Below are positions 1-11,195 of a stretch of 51,647 bases of DNA, one piece after another. How positions within the stretch are numbered: position 1 is the first letter of the stretch; each line of letters starts with the position of its first letter. The notes under the pieces were generated by a model that was not told the origin of the DNA, made no database searches, and saw only the letters and a list, made by a program, of their open reading frames with translations. A program made the translations under genes and the position numbers. The stretch is from Alphaproteobacteria bacterium (GTDB taxonomy: Bacteria; Pseudomonadota; Alphaproteobacteria; SMXQ01). The stretch is taken from assembly GCA_030831315.1 (NCBI GenBank), contig JAURLI010000014.1, forward strand, positions 1-51,647. Reading direction: 5' to 3'.

Positions 1-58
1 CAAGGCGCGTCGCCTGAAAGGCGAGCCCCTGCGCGGCGATGGTGCCGATGCTGCTCAT
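1..58 (-). CDS. Partial gene, possible flagellar rod-like protein (N-terminus only)
   Basis: Only the first 19 codons lie in the window; the gene runs off the left edge. The ATG is at 58 and the peptide begins MSSIGTIAAQGLAFQATRL. This resembles the start of short alphaproteobacterial proteins with a flagellar basal-body rod-type N-terminus, which typically begin with a similar 'SSI-x-x-x-A-x-x-G-L-x-A' helix. No strong Shine-Dalgarno is visible before the ATG. The assignment rests on a very short stretch and is tentative. The TPR/glycosyltransferase-like gene upstream is on the same strand, so the two may be cotranscribed. Confidence 0.4.
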   Translation of the reverse strand, partial: MSSIGTIAAQGLAFQATRL

Positions 59-115
59 CAGGCAAGGATCGCGCCGCGGATCCGAAGCCTCAACCGCTAT
101 CGCGGGGGATTTCGC

Positions 116-1900
116 TCAAATGCCGGAGAAGGCGCGCTTCACGTTTTCGCTCACGGGCGCCCAGCCAAGGCGGGGATCTTCGCGGTAGACCGGAAAGTCG
201 GGGAACCAGGGCGAGGTTTCGCCCGTGGCAAGCCAGCGGAATTCCGCCGGACAGGGGACGAGGACGTGGGCCTTCACGCGCGCGCCGGCCGCGCGCGCCG
301 CCGCGGCAAGATGAACATTGGTCTTGGAAACCGCGACGTATGCGTCGATCTCATGCATCAGCGCCAGCATCAATTCGAGATCATCGTTGAGATCGGTGAG
401 GTCCAGTACAGGGCGGCCCATGCGCTGCGATAGTTCGGCGATTTTGCTATCGAAGGGATTGCGCTGCAAGGCGATCAGGGTCCCGGGTGTGTCGCCGATG
501 GACTTTGTGATCAGGTCGACTGGGGCTTCCTTGTAAAGGGTGGCGCGTCCGGCGATGCCCGCGCGCCATGTCATTCCGATATAGGGCGCAGGTCCCGCTG
601 CGGCGAGGCGTGCGCGAATCCGGTCGCGCAGTTCTTCGCGGGCCGCTATAAGGGCAGGCGCGAAAACGTCTGCGCCGGACAGCCACGGCAGGTCGCCCAG
701 CGGAAATCTCAACACGACAATCTTCGCCGCAGGGCGCGCTGCGCTGCGTGCGCAGGCCTCGTCGATAAAGGGGATGCGCGACACCATGTCGACGAGGCGT
801 TCGTCCACGCAGGCGATGATCCGCGCGCCACGGTCTCTTAACGGTGCGGCGAAACGCAGGAAGAAGAGTTCCTCGCCCAATCCCTGTTCGCCGTCGAGCA
901 TGATCAATTGGCCATGCAGGTCGCCGTCGAGCTTCGACTGTGGCATGGGATAGCGCCTGCGATCGACGGTGCTGCGCGTACGATAGCCGTCCCAGCCCGC
1001 CGCGAAATCCCCGGCGGCAAGATCGATGAGCGCCCGTTCCCAGATGATGCGCCGTTCGCCCGGCGCGAGCGAGAGTGCCCGGTCGCAGGCGGCACGCGCC
1101 TTGGTCGTGTCACCCAGTGCAGCCAGCGGTTTGGCGGCGGCGCGCCATGTCTCCGCGTGGTCGGTGCGCAGGGCCAATGCAGCGTCGAATGCGGCAACGG
1201 CCTCGTCATAGCGGCGGAGGTCGGTCAGCGAGATTCCGAGATTGCTTTGTGCCTCGAAATAACCGGGCGCCAGTGCGACAGCCTTTTGCAGGTGTGCGAG
1301 CGATGCGGTCGCATCGCCGTCCTCGCGCGCAAGTACGCCCGCAGTGTTGTGGGCGACTGCGTAATTGGGGCGGCAGGCGATGGCCTGGTCAACGGCCCGG
1401 CGGGCTTCGTCGTAATCGCCGAGGCGGCCAAGGACGAGGGCCAGGTTGTTCAAAGCATCGGGCATCTGCGGGTTGAAGGCGACAGCCCGGCGCAGGGCAT
1501 GGGCGGCTTTGCGTTCCTCACCGCGGGCCGCACGTGCCATGCCGAGACCGGCCCAGGCTTCGGCCAGGTCGGGCTTGAGCTTGAGCGCACGCTCGAAAGC
1601 GCCGACGGCACGTTCATGCTGGCCGCTTTGCAGCAGTGCGCTACCGAGGTTGAGGCGGAACAGAGGGCTCGCTGGTTCCAGCTTGATGGCCTGGGTGATC
1701 CGCTCGACCGCCGCGGCCCCGTCTCCCTTCGTCAGGTAAACGAGGCCGGACAGGTTGAGGGCATCGGCATTGTTGGGGCCGCCGGCGAGGATGAATTCAT
1801 AGACCGCGAGCGCGTCGTCAAGCCGGCCGGCGCGGTGAAGTACCACCGCGCGGTCGAGTTCGGTCGCTTGCCGGAAGGGGGCGGGCGCAGGAGAAACCAT
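116..1900 (-). CDS. TPR protein with glycosyltransferase-like C-terminal domain
   Basis: The 594-residue protein has two parts. Residues of about 15 to 290 are a run of 34-residue tetratricopeptide repeats, with repeated signatures such as 'ADALNLSGLVYLTKGD' and 'AEAWAGLGMARAARGE'. The C-terminal part, from about residue 300, has a 'GLGEELFFLRFAAPLRDRG' segment and a terminal 'SPWFPDFPVYRED' segment, which resemble the GT41/GT9-like half of bacterial TPR-glycosyltransferases. Such proteins are often found beside flagellar or surface-polysaccharide genes, and a possible rod-like gene follows on the same strand. A role in protein or flagellin O-glycosylation is inference; acceptor and donor are unknown. 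No signal peptide is visible, so it is probably cytoplasmic. Confidence 0.75.
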   Translation of the reverse strand: MVSPAPAPFRQATELDRAVVLHRAGRLDDALAVYEFILAGGPNNADALNLSGLVYLTKGDGAAAVERITQAIKLEPASPLFRLNLGSALLQSGQHERAVGAFERALKLKPDLAEAWAGLGMARAARGEERKAAHALRRAVAFNPQMPDALNNLALVLGRLGDYDEARRAVDQAIACRPNYAVAHNTAGVLAREDGDATASLAHLQKAVALAPGYFEAQSNLGISLTDLRRYDEAVAAFDAALALRTDHAETWRAAAKPLAALGDTTKARAACDRALSLAPGERRIIWERALIDLAAGDFAAGWDGYRTRSTVDRRRYPMPQSKLDGDLHGQLIMLDGEQGLGEELFFLRFAAPLRDRGARIIACVDERLVDMVSRIPFIDEACARSAARPAAKIVVLRFPLGDLPWLSGADVFAPALIAAREELRDRIRARLAAAGPAPYIGMTWRAGIAGRATLYKEAPVDLITKSIGDTPGTLIALQRNPFDSKIAELSQRMGRPVLDLTDLNDDLELMLALMHEIDAYVAVSKTNVHLAAAARAAGARVKAHVLVPCPAEFRWLATGETSPWFPDFPVYREDPRLGWAPVSENVKRAFSGI

Positions 1901-1933
1901 GGCCCAGCTTCCGCCAACAGGGTTAGCAAAGGC

Positions 1934-2875
1934 TTAAACCCGGCGGCGCGCCACTTCGTACATGGCGATGGCGGCGGCGGCCGACACGTTGAGGCTCTCC
2001 ATGTCGCCGCTGATCGGCAGGCGGGCATGGAGATCGCAGGTATCGGAGACGAGACGCCGGAGCCCGGCGCCTTCTGACCCCAGCACGAGGGCGACGCGGC
2101 CACTCAAATCCACCTCGGCAAGCGCCTGCCGTGCCTGGGCATCGAGACCGACGCACCAGAACCCACCGGCCTTCAGGGCCTCCAGCGCACGGCTGACGTT
2201 GGTGACACGCACCAGGGCGACCGTTTCGAGCGCCCCCGACGCGGCCTTGGCCAGCGCTGCGGTGATGTCGGCGCCGTGGCGTTCGGGCAGGATGACCGCC
2301 AGCGCGCCGAAGGCAGCGGCAGAGCGCAGGATGGCGCCGACGTTGCGTGGATCCGTCACCTGATCGAGGACGACGACAAGGGCGGGCTGCCCCTCGGCCA
2401 GGGGGGCGAGGATTTCCTCTATGTTGCGCTCGGGCAGGGGCCGCGCCTTGAGGGCGAAGCCTTGGTGGACGGCGCCTTCGGGCAAAAGGGCAGTAATCTC
2501 GTGGGCAGAGCGGATTTCCGGCCGGATGACATCTCCGACCCCCGCATTGGCCAAGGTTTCCGCGGCTTCTGCCGTGACCACGAGGCGCTCGCAGCGGCGC
2601 TTGGGATTGGCCAGCGCCGCCTGAACCGCGTGGTGGCCGTAAATCCAGCCCTCGCCGCCGCGCGGGCGGGTATCGCCCTGGGCCGGGCGCTCGCGCCGGG
2701 GGGCGCGGCTTTGGGAGTCCTGCCGAGGGGCGCGATTTTGGGGGGCTTGCCGGGGCTGGCGGCCGGGCTCGCCGCCCTTGGAACCGCTGAATTTCGAGCC
2801 GCCGGAGTCCCGGCCCGGATGGCGCCCTGATCTGGGGGGTTTTCCGCCCGGGCGGCGGGGTGGTTTGGGGGGCAT
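1934..2875 (-). CDS. rlmB: 23S rRNA (guanosine-2'-O-)-methyltransferase RlmB
   Basis: This SpoU-family methyltransferase of 313 residues carries the three SpoU motifs: 'VLDQVTDPRNVGAILRSAAA' (motif 1), 'LVLGSEGAGLRRLV' (motif 2) and 'MESLNVSAAAAIAMYE' (motif 3). RlmB methylates the 2'-O of a conserved guanosine in the peptidyl-transferase region of 23S rRNA using S-adenosylmethionine. The catalytic part is preceded by about 75 residues rich in Pro, Arg, Gly and Gln, probably disordered and possibly RNA-binding; E. coli RlmB lacks this. The start at 2875 is the first ATG before the low-complexity tail. It lies divergently from tRNA-Tyr, in the alphaproteobacterial arrangement rlmB / tRNA-Tyr / tRNA-Gly / tuf. 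Confidence 0.92.
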   Translation of the reverse strand: MPPKPPRRPGGKPPRSGRHPGRDSGGSKFSGSKGGEPGRQPRQAPQNRAPRQDSQSRAPRRERPAQGDTRPRGGEGWIYGHHAVQAALANPKRRCERLVVTAEAAETLANAGVGDVIRPEIRSAHEITALLPEGAVHQGFALKARPLPERNIEEILAPLAEGQPALVVVLDQVTDPRNVGAILRSAAAFGALAVILPERHGADITAALAKAASGALETVALVRVTNVSRALEALKAGGFWCVGLDAQARQALAEVDLSGRVALVLGSEGAGLRRLVSDTCDLHARLPISGDMESLNVSAAAAIAMYEVARRRV

Positions 2876-3021
2876 CGCGTTCTCGTTTCGTTTGACCCCG
2901 GCAGGGTTGCGCGGGACTCCGATTGGTCCTATATTTTCGCTTCTATATCAACCATCAACCGGTTTCTGCGCCGTCCCTTGGCGGACGAGTGGGCGGACCG
3001 GTGCAGTGTTCCTTTTATTAA

Positions 3022-3049
3022 TTGACTTTAGGCGAGAAATTCACATAGT
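3022..3049 (+). promoter_or_regulatory. Promoter for tRNA-Tyr / tRNA-Gly / tuf
   Basis: TTGACT at 3022-3027 matches the -35 consensus at 5 of 6 positions. CATAGT at 3044-3049 matches the -10 consensus at 4 of 6, after a 16-bp spacer. The following GC-rich stretch (GCGCTCTCCGC) is the kind of discriminator found in stringently controlled stable-RNA promoters. The start point would fall near 3056, about 60 bp before tRNA-Tyr. This is seen by eye only. Confidence 0.6.
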
Positions 3050-3115
3050 GCGCTCTCCGCTTTTCTGGCCTTTCCCTTGGCCGCGCTCCGGCGAGGTTTT
3101 TTGGGGACGAGTCGG

Positions 3116-3201
3116 GGAGGGGTGGCCGAGCGGTCAATGGCAGCAGACTGTAAATCTGCCGACTTATGTCTACGTAGGTTCGAATCCTACCCCCTCCACC
3201 A
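3116..3201 (+). tRNA. tRNA-Tyr (GTA)
   Basis: The acceptor stem GGAGGGG (3116-3122) pairs with CCCCTCC (3191-3197), followed by discriminator A and an encoded CCA. The anticodon loop CTGTAAA gives anticodon GTA. The length of 86 nt, with a long variable arm between the anticodon and T arms, is right for a class II bacterial tRNA-Tyr. It is followed 61 bp later by tRNA-Gly and then tuf, a common alphaproteobacterial cluster. Confidence 0.97.
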
Positions 3202-3262
3202 CTCGCGCGCCGGGGGCAGGCTCTTGGTGACGAGGTTCGGGTAGCGGAAGAAATTGAATGCG

Positions 3263-3336
3263 GCGGGTGTAGCTCAATGGTAGAGCCCCAGCCTTCCAAG
3301 CTGGTTACGTGGGTTCGATTCCCATCACCCGCTCCA
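3263..3336 (+). tRNA. tRNA-Gly (TCC)
   Basis: GCGGGTG (3263-3269) pairs with CACCCGC (3326-3332), followed by discriminator T, usual for tRNA-Gly, and an encoded CCA. The anticodon stem CCAGC/GCTGG encloses the loop CTTCCAA, giving anticodon TCC. It lies between tRNA-Tyr and tuf, probably in one transcript from the promoter near 3022. Confidence 0.97.
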
Positions 3337-3401
3337 GATTGGCAAGTGGCCTAACGGCCGTGATCAGATGAACGCTTGAGGATTGGCAAGGAAAAAGAGA
3401 G

Positions 3402-4592
<1,191 letters not shown>

Positions 4593-4629
4593 GGAGCGCA
4601 TACGCGCTTAAAGGCACGGGATCAGGAAA

Positions 4630-4938
4630 ATGGATAGTCAGAACATCCGCATCAGGCTGAAGGCCTTCGATCATCGCTTGCTGGATCAGTCCACAAGCGA
4701 GATCGTGTCGACGGCCAAGCGCACCGGCGCCCGCGTTCGCGGCCCGATTCCGCTGCCCACCAGGATCGAGCGCTTCACGGTGCTTCGTTCCCCGCACGTG
4801 GACAAGAAGTCGCGCGAACAGTTCGAAATTCGTACCCACAAGCGCCTGCTCGACATCGTCGACCCGACGCCGCAGACCGTGGACGCGCTGATGAAGCTCG
4901 ACCTCGCCGCGGGTGTCGACGTCGAGATCCGGCTCTAG
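4630..4938 (+). CDS. rpsJ: 30S ribosomal protein S10
   Basis: At 102 residues this matches the usual S10 length. The N-terminus ([20 protein letters not shown]) and the '[22 protein letters not shown]'-type C-terminal segment are typical. S10 sits in the 30S head and also acts as NusE in antitermination. It is the first gene of the S10 operon. It begins 37 nt after tuf, with AGGAAA just before the ATG, and no promoter is obvious between them, so it may be read from the tuf promoter. Confidence 0.97.
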   Translation: MDSQNIRIRLKAFDHRLLDQSTSEIVSTAKRTGARVRGPIPLPTRIERFTVLRSPHVDKKSREQFEIRTHKRLLDIVDPTPQTVDALMKLDLAAGVDVEIRL

Positions 4939-4963
4939 GGCAGGACAGAACGGGATAAACGCC

Positions 4964-5698
4964 ATGCGTACCGGAATGATCGCACAGAAGATGGGAATGA
5001 CCCGGATTTTCGCCGAAGACGGCCGGCATGTGCCGGTGACGGTCCTGCGGGTCCAGGGTCTCCAAGTTGTGGCCCAGAAGACGGCCGAACGCGACGGCTA
5101 CACTGCCGTGCAGCTTGGTCTCGGTGAAGCCAAGGCCAGCCGCGTGACCAAGGCGATGCGCGGCCACTTTGCCAAGGCAAAGGTGACGCCGAAGCAGAAG
5201 CTGGTCGAGTTCCGCGTCGCGGAAGATGCATTGCTGCCGGTTGGCGCGGAAATCAAGGCGAGCCATTTCATCGCCGGCCAGCGCGTCGACGTTGTCGGCA
5301 CGACCATTGGCAAGGGCTTCGCCGGCGCCATGAAACGCTGGAATTTCCGCGGCCTCGAGGCCAGCCACGGCGTGTCGGTTTCGCACCGTTCCCACGGCTC
5401 CACGGGTAACCGCCAGGACCCGGGCAAGGTGTTCAAGGGCAAGAAGATGGCCGGTCACCTCGGCGTCGAGCGCGTCACCCAGCAGTGCCTGGAAATCGTG
5501 CGCACCGACGATGATGCCGGCCTGATCCTGATCAAGGGCGCGGTTCCGGGTCCGGACGGCGGCTATGTGCTGGTTTCCGACGCGACCAAGGTCGCGCGCC
5601 CCAAGGATGCACCGTATCCGGCGGCGATGAATGCAGCCGCTGCAGCCGAGGCTCCGGCGGATGAGGCCCCCGCGCCCGAAGCCGAGAAGAAGGACTGA
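4964..5698 (+). CDS. rplC: 50S ribosomal protein L3
   Basis: L3 is an early-assembly protein near the peptidyl-transferase centre. The start chosen is the ATG at 4964 ([16 protein letters not shown]), the conserved bacterial L3 N-terminus; the frame stays open upstream into rpsJ but that part is not homologous. This gives 244 residues. The glycine-rich loop region '[20 protein letters not shown]' type is present around the middle. The last 25 residues form an Ala/Glu/Pro-rich tail ending in EKKD, longer than in E. coli and common in alphaproteobacteria. Confidence 0.97.
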   Translation: MRTGMIAQKMGMTRIFAEDGRHVPVTVLRVQGLQVVAQKTAERDGYTAVQLGLGEAKASRVTKAMRGHFAKAKVTPKQKLVEFRVAEDALLPVGAEIKASHFIAGQRVDVVGTTIGKGFAGAMKRWNFRGLEASHGVSVSHRSHGSTGNRQDPGKVFKGKKMAGHLGVERVTQQCLEIVRTDDDAGLILIKGAVPGPDGGYVLVSDATKVARPKDAPYPAAMNAAAAAEAPADEAPAPEAEKKD

Positions 5699-5703
5699 GT
5701 ACC

Positions 5704-6324
5704 ATGAAGGTCGATATCCTCAATCTCGACGCCAAGAGCGTCGGCTCGATCGAACTCTCCGACGACGTCTTCGGCGCCAAGGTGCGCCCGGACATCATGC
5801 AGCGTTGCGTCGAATGGCAGCGTTCGAAGAAGCGCGCCGGCACCCACGCCACCAAGACCATCGAACAGATCAGCGGCACCACCCGCAAGCCCTATGCCCA
5901 GAAGGGCACGGGCCGCGCCCGTCAGGGCAGTCTGCGCTCGGTGCAGTTCCGCGGCGGCGCGCGCATTCACGGCCCGGTGGTTCGCAGCCACGCCTATGGC
6001 CTTCCCAAGAAGGTCCGCCAGCTCGCCCTGCGCTCCGCCCTGTCGGCGAAGCAGGCCGCGGGCCAGCTGATTGTTCTTGAAGAGGCGAGGCTCAACGACG
6101 CCAAGACCAAGGCGCTGATTGAACGTTTCGCCAAGCTTGGCATTTCCTCGGCGCTGATCGTCGATGGTGCCGCGGTCGACCAGGGCTTTGCCCGCGCCGC
6201 GCGCAACATTCCGAACATCGACGTGCTGCCCAGCATCGGCGCCAACGTCTATGACATTCTTCGTCGCCACACCCTGGTCCTGACCAAGGAAGCGGTGACC
6301 GCGCTGGAGGCGCGCCTGAAATGA
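5704..6324 (+). CDS. rplD: 50S ribosomal protein L4
   Basis: The 206-residue product matches L4, which binds 23S rRNA domain I and lines part of the exit tunnel. The conserved loop '[19 protein letters not shown]' around residues 58-76 is the extended tunnel segment. It begins 5 nt after rplC and overlaps rplW by four bases (ATGA), indicating translational coupling. In gammaproteobacteria L4 autoregulates this operon; nothing in this sequence shows whether that applies here. Confidence 0.97.
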   Translation: MKVDILNLDAKSVGSIELSDDVFGAKVRPDIMQRCVEWQRSKKRAGTHATKTIEQISGTTRKPYAQKGTGRARQGSLRSVQFRGGARIHGPVVRSHAYGLPKKVRQLALRSALSAKQAAGQLIVLEEARLNDAKTKALIERFAKLGISSALIVDGAAVDQGFARAARNIPNIDVLPSIGANVYDILRRHTLVLTKEAVTALEARLK

Positions 6325-6647
6325 CCAAGCGGCTGAATGCAAAGAATGTCCGTGTGGGCGAAGGCAGCAAGTTCGATGTCTTGCTCGCCCCCGTCATCAC
6401 GGAAAAGTCGACCCGCGGCTCCGAGCACAACCAGATCACCTTCAAGGTGCGCCTGGATGCGACCAAGCCCGAGATCAAGGTCGCGGTCGAAAAGCTGTTC
6501 AAGGTCAAGGTGACCGGCGTCAATACCGTGCGCCAGAACGGCAAGATCAAGCGTTTCCGGGGGCTCGTCGGCAAGCGCGACGATTTCAAAAAAGCGATTG
6601 TCACCCTGGCCGAAGGCCAGACGATCGATATCACCTCGGGGCTGTAA
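6321..6647 (+). CDS. rplW: 50S ribosomal protein L23
   Basis: L23 lies at the tunnel exit and is the docking site for trigger factor and SRP. The 108-residue product contains '[11 protein letters not shown]' and '[19 protein letters not shown]', both characteristic. It has about 15 residues more at the N-terminus than E. coli L23. Its ATG overlaps the rplD stop. Confidence 0.96.
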   Translation: MTKRLNAKNVRVGEGSKFDVLLAPVITEKSTRGSEHNQITFKVRLDATKPEIKVAVEKLFKVKVTGVNTVRQNGKIKRFRGLVGKRDDFKKAIVTLAEGQTIDITSGL

Positions 6648-6668
6648 GCAAGCGGACAGGACCGGATC

Positions 6669-7502
6669 ATGGCACTCAAGACCTATAACCCGACGACACC
6701 GTCCCAGCGCGAACTTGTGCTGGTTGACCGTTCGCACCTGCACAAGGGCAAGCCCGTCAAGGCGCTGACCGAAGGCAAGAAGAAGAGCGGCGGCCGCAAC
6801 AACAACGGCCGGATCACGTCCTTCCAGCGTGGCGGCGGTCATAAGCAGCGCTACCGCGTCATCGACTTCAAGCGCACCAAGCGCGACGTCGAGGCGACGG
6901 TGGAGCGTCTGGAATACGACCCCAACCGTACCGCCTTCATCGCCCTCATCCGTTATGCGGATGGCGTGCAGGCCTACATCCTGGCGCCGCAGCGCCTCGC
7001 CCCGGGCGACAAGGTCATCGCCGGCGAGCGTGTCGACGTGCAGCCGGGCAATGCCATGCCGCTCAAGTCGATCCCGGTCGGCACCATCATCCACAACGTG
7101 GAAATGAAGCCGGGCCGTGGTGGGCAGATCGCCCGTTCGGCGGGGACCTTCGTCCAGCTGGTCGGCAAGGACTCGGGTTACGCGCAGATCCGCCTCGGTT
7201 CGGGCGAGTTGCGCATGGTGCCGGAAAGCTGCATGGCGACCATCGGTGCCGTGTCGAACCCGGACCAGCAGAACGTCAATTTCGGCAAGGCCGGGCGCAT
7301 GCGCTGGCTGGGCCGCCGACCGGTCGTTCGTGGCGTGGCCATGAACCCGATCGACCATCCGCACGGCGGCGGCGAAGGCAAGACCTCCGGCGGCCGTCAC
7401 CCGGTGACCCCGTGGGGCCGTCCGACCAAGGGCGCCAAGACCCGCGGCAAGAAGTCGTCGGACAAGTTCATCATTCGCTCGCGTCATCGCGGCAAGAAAT
7501 AG
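6669..7502 (+). CDS. rplB: 50S ribosomal protein L2
   Basis: The 277-residue product is full-length L2, which is needed for subunit association and supports peptidyl-transferase activity. Conserved features are '[20 protein letters not shown]' near the N-terminus and the C-terminal '[18 protein letters not shown]' segment with the functionally important histidine. The gene lies 21 nt after rplW within the S10 operon. Confidence 0.98.
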   Translation: MALKTYNPTTPSQRELVLVDRSHLHKGKPVKALTEGKKKSGGRNNNGRITSFQRGGGHKQRYRVIDFKRTKRDVEATVERLEYDPNRTAFIALIRYADGVQAYILAPQRLAPGDKVIAGERVDVQPGNAMPLKSIPVGTIIHNVEMKPGRGGQIARSAGTFVQLVGKDSGYAQIRLGSGELRMVPESCMATIGAVSNPDQQNVNFGKAGRMRWLGRRPVVRGVAMNPIDHPHGGGEGKTSGGRHPVTPWGRPTKGAKTRGKKSSDKFIIRSRHRGKK

Positions 7503-7518
7503 GAATAGGGGACCGCAT

Positions 7519-7812
7519 ATGGCTCGTTCCGTCTGGAAAGGTCCGTTTGTCGACGGGTATCTGCTGAAGAAGGCAGATGCAGCTCGCGCTTCCGGCTCCA
7601 AGCAGGTCATCAAGATCTGGTCGCGCCGCTCGACCATTCTGCCGCAGTTCGTTGGGCTCACCTTCGGTGTGCACAACGGTCAGAAGTTCATTCCCGTGCT
7701 GGTCACTGAAAACATGATCGGCCACAAGTTCGGCGAATTTGCTCCCACCCGCGTCTTCCACGGCCATTCCGCCGATAAGAAGACCGCCGTGGGTTCGTCG
7801 GCGAAGTCCTAA
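7519..7812 (+). CDS. rpsS: 30S ribosomal protein S19
   Basis: S19 forms a head complex with S13 near the A site. The N-terminus [19 protein letters not shown] and the core '[19 protein letters not shown]' are conserved. At 97 residues it is slightly longer than E. coli S19 because of a short Lys/Ser tail. It lies 16 nt after rplB. Confidence 0.97.
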   Translation: MARSVWKGPFVDGYLLKKADAARASGSKQVIKIWSRRSTILPQFVGLTFGVHNGQKFIPVLVTENMIGHKFGEFAPTRVFHGHSADKKTAVGSSAKS

Positions 7813-7830
7813 GGTTCAGGAGACCGCGTT

Positions 7831-8213
7831 ATGGGTCAGAAAGCCAATTCCCGCCGCGAGGCGGACAACGAAGCCGCCGCCGTCGGCAAGATGATCCGGA
7901 CCAGCCCGCGCAAGCTGGGTCTGGTCGCCGGGCTTATCCGCGGCCTCGATGCGAATCAGGCGCTTGCCGAGCTGACGTTCAGCCGGCGCCGTATCGCACA
8001 GGATGTGAAGAAGGTCCTGCAGTCGGCAATCGCCAACGCGGAAAACAATCACCAGCTCGACGTCGACCGTCTCTATGTCGCCGAAGCGACCGTCGGCAAG
8101 GCGCTGGTCATGGGCCGCTGGCGCGCGCGGGCGCGCGGTCGCGTCGGTCGTATCCAGAAGCCGTTTTCGAACATTAAGGTTGTCGTGCGCGAGCGCGACC
8201 AAGAGAGGGCCTA

Positions 8214-8214
<1 letters not shown>
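7831..8214 (+). CDS. rplV: 50S ribosomal protein L22
   Basis: L22 contributes a long beta-hairpin to the nascent-peptide tunnel. The 127-residue product contains '[17 protein letters not shown]' near the start and the hairpin region '[19 protein letters not shown]' near the end. The N-terminal '[15 protein letters not shown]' extension is typical of alphaproteobacteria. Its TAA stop shares one base with the rpsC start (TAATG). Confidence 0.97.
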
Positions 8215-8927
<713 letters not shown>

Positions 8928-8944
8928 GAAAAGGCTTAAGCGTC

Positions 8945-9364
8945 ATGCTGCAACCGAAGAGAACCAAGTACCGCAAGGGCCACAAGGGCCGCATCCACGG
9001 CAACGCCAAGGGTGGCTACACGCTGTCGTTCGGCGCGTTCGGCCTGAAGGCTATGCAGCCCGAGCGCGTGACCGCGCGCCAGATCGAGGCCGCGCGCCGC
9101 GCGATTACTCGCGCAATGAAGCGTTCCGGCCGTGTCTGGGTGCTGATTTTCCCGGATGTCCCGGTCTCCAAGAAGCCCGCCGAAGTCCGTCAGGGCAAGG
9201 GCAAGGGCGCGCCCGAATTCTGGGCCTGCCGCGTGCACCCGGGCCGCATCATGTTTGAAATTGACGGCGTGCCGGCGTCTGTCGCGCGCGAGGCGTTTGC
9301 CCTTGCCGCGGCGAAGCTGCCGATCAAGACGAAGTTCGTCGCCCGCCTTGGCGAAGGAGCCTGA
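8945..9364 (+). CDS. rplP: 50S ribosomal protein L16
   Basis: L16 contacts the A-site tRNA elbow and organises 23S rRNA. The 139-residue product begins [16 protein letters not shown] and includes '[20 protein letters not shown]'-type and '[19 protein letters not shown]' segments. The Arg in the latter is the residue hydroxylated by RoxA in some bacteria, which is known biology and not shown here. It is full length. Confidence 0.97.
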   Translation: MLQPKRTKYRKGHKGRIHGNAKGGYTLSFGAFGLKAMQPERVTARQIEAARRAITRAMKRSGRVWVLIFPDVPVSKKPAEVRQGKGKGAPEFWACRVHPGRIMFEIDGVPASVAREAFALAAAKLPIKTKFVARLGEGA

Positions 9365-9365
9365 C

Positions 9366-9560
9366 ATGAAGGCAACCGAACTCAGGACCAAGACCCCGGA
9401 CGAGCTCAAGACCGAACTGCTTGCGCTGAAGAAGGAGGCCTTCAACCTCCGCTTCCAGCAGGCGTCGGGCCAGCTCGAAAATACGGCGCGGGTTACCAAG
9501 GTGCGTCGCGACATCGCGCGTATCCAGACCGTGCTGAACGAGAAGTCGGCCAGCGCGTAA
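9366..9560 (+). CDS. rpmC: 50S ribosomal protein L29
   Basis: L29 is a small two-helix protein next to L23 at the tunnel exit. The correct start is the ATG at 9366 ([20 protein letters not shown]), one base after the rplP stop. A longer upstream reading in this frame would overlap rplP and has no homology. The product is 64 residues and contains the conserved '[20 protein letters not shown]' segment. Confidence 0.96.
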   Translation: MKATELRTKTPDELKTELLALKKEAFNLRFQQASGQLENTARVTKVRRDIARIQTVLNEKSASA

Positions 9561-9584
9561 GCGGCAGGAAGACGAGGAAAGACG

Positions 9585-9821
9585 ATGCCGAAGCGTATTT
9601 TGCAGGGGACCGTGGTCTCCGATAAAGGGAACAAGACGGTGATTGTGCGCGTGGACCGTCAGGTGCTGCACCCACTGGTGAAGAAAGTGGTGCGCAGCTC
9701 CAAGAAGTACGCGGCGCATGATGCCGAGAATGGCCATAAGGTTGGGGACAGCGTCCGCATTCGCGAATGCCGCCCGATTTCGAAGACCAAGCGTTGGGAA
9801 GTGATTGCTGACGAAGCCTGA
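9585..9821 (+). CDS. rpsQ: 30S ribosomal protein S17
   Basis: S17 is an OB-fold primary 16S rRNA-binding protein in the 30S body. The 78-residue product begins [19 protein letters not shown] and contains '[19 protein letters not shown]' and '[12 protein letters not shown]', both conserved. The spacing to rpmC is 24 nt with GAGGAAAG as ribosome binding site. Confidence 0.97.
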   Translation: MPKRILQGTVVSDKGNKTVIVRVDRQVLHPLVKKVVRSSKKYAAHDAENGHKVGDSVRIRECRPISKTKRWEVIADEA

Positions 9822-9862
9822 GGGCCGTTGGCGAAGAACCCCATTTGTAGAGGAAGTGACCG

Positions 9863-10231
9863 ATGATCCAGATGCAGTCCAACCTGGAGGTTGCCGATAA
9901 CTCCGGCGCACGCCGTGTCCAGTGCATCAAGGTGCTGGGCGGTTCGCAGCGCAAGGTGGCCGCCGTCGGCGACGTCATCGTCGTCTCGGTCAAGGACGCC
10001 ATTCCGCGCGGCCGCGTGAAGAAGGGCGACGTGCAGAAGGCGGTGATTGTACGCACTGCCTCGCCGATCCGCCGTCCCGACGGCAGCCTGATCCGCTTCG
10101 ACCGCAATGCGGCCGTGCTGATCGATAACCAGGGCGAGCCGATCGGCACCCGTATTTTTGGCCCGGTGACGCGCGAACTGCGCTCGAAGGGCTACATGAA
10201 GATCATCTCGCTCGCGCCTGAAGTTCTCTAG
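9863..10231 (+). CDS. rplN: 50S ribosomal protein L14
   Basis: L14 lies at the subunit interface and forms an intersubunit bridge. The 122-residue product begins [19 protein letters not shown] and has the conserved '[20 protein letters not shown]' segment. It is full length. In E. coli this is the first gene of the spc operon; no clear promoter is visible in the 41-nt gap here, so it is probably read from upstream. Confidence 0.97.
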   Translation: MIQMQSNLEVADNSGARRVQCIKVLGGSQRKVAAVGDVIVVSVKDAIPRGRVKKGDVQKAVIVRTASPIRRPDGSLIRFDRNAAVLIDNQGEPIGTRIFGPVTRELRSKGYMKIISLAPEVL

Positions 10232-10257
10232 GGCGTGGCGAAACCGAGGACAGTTCG

Positions 10258-10572
10258 ATGAACAAGATCAGGAAAGGCGACAAGGTCGTCGTGCTCACCG
10301 GGAAGGACAAGGGCAAGGAAGGTTCCGTGCTCAAGGTCATGCCCGCCACGGGCCGCGTCCTCGTCCAGGGCGTCAACATGGTGAAGCGCCATTCGCGCGG
10401 CTCGCAGACCCAGCAGCCGGGCATCATCGACAAGGAAGCGCCGATCCATCATTCGAACGTCGCTGTTCTCGATCCCAAGGATGGCAAGCCGACCCGGGTG
10501 ACCTTCAAGGTGCTCGAGACCGGCAAAAAAGTGCGCGTTGCCAAGCGCTCCGGCGAAGTCATCGACGCCTGA
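10258..10572 (+). CDS. rplX: 50S ribosomal protein L24
   Basis: L24 initiates 50S assembly and lies near the tunnel exit. The 104-residue product has the N-terminal KOW motif '[20 protein letters not shown]', then '[19 protein letters not shown]'. A GAGGACAG sequence precedes the ATG. Confidence 0.97.
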   Translation: MNKIRKGDKVVVLTGKDKGKEGSVLKVMPATGRVLVQGVNMVKRHSRGSQTQQPGIIDKEAPIHHSNVAVLDPKDGKPTRVTFKVLETGKKVRVAKRSGEVIDA

Positions 10573-10598
10573 TGCGCCGCGGTATGTGAGGAAAGATC

Positions 10599-11162
10599 AT
10601 GGCTGAAGCCACTGAAAAATACGTTCCCAGGCTCAAGTCCCACTACGATTCCGTGGTGCGCGGCCAGCTGCAGGAAAAGTTCGGGTACCCGAACCGCTTC
10701 CAGGTCCCGACGATCGAAAAGATCGTCATCAACATGGGCGTTGGCGAAGCGGTTGCGGATTCGAAGAAGATCAACAATGCGGTCGAGGACCTGAAGGCCA
10801 TTTCCGGCCAGAAGCCCGTCATCGCCCATTCCCGCAAGGCGATCGCAAACTTCAAGCTGCGCGAAAATCTCGCCATCGGCTGCAAGGTGACGTTGCGTCG
10901 CGAGCGGATGTGGGAATTCTTCGATCGCCTGGTCAACATCGCCCTGCCGCGCGTGCGCGACTTCCGGGGCGTTCCGGGCCGCAGCTTTGACGGCCGCGGC
11001 AACTATTCACTGGGTCTCAAGGAGCAGATCGTGTTCCTTGAGGTCGACTACGACAAGATCGATACCGTGCGTGGCATGGACATCACCATCGTCACCACGG
11101 CAAAGACCGACGCAGAGGCACGTGCGCTTCTCGAAGGTTTCGATTTCCCGTTCGCCAACTAG
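10599..11162 (+). CDS. rplE: 50S ribosomal protein L5
   Basis: L5 binds 5S rRNA and forms the bridge to S13. The 187-residue product contains '[20 protein letters not shown]', 'LREDLAIG'-like '[20 protein letters not shown]' and the glycine-rich '[17 protein letters not shown]' loop, all typical. The N-terminal [16 protein letters not shown] extension is normal for alphaproteobacteria. Confidence 0.97.
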   Translation: MAEATEKYVPRLKSHYDSVVRGQLQEKFGYPNRFQVPTIEKIVINMGVGEAVADSKKINNAVEDLKAISGQKPVIAHSRKAIANFKLRENLAIGCKVTLRRERMWEFFDRLVNIALPRVRDFRGVPGRSFDGRGNYSLGLKEQIVFLEVDYDKIDTVRGMDITIVTTAKTDAEARALLEGFDFPFAN

Positions 11163-11195
11163 CCGGCGAATTACGGATACGGAGGATCGAAGTAT

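Noticed and set aside
908-2077. Plus-strand open frame (389 codons) over the TPR gene and rlmB
   Set aside because: Both minus-strand genes have clear domain content; the plus-strand product has none.
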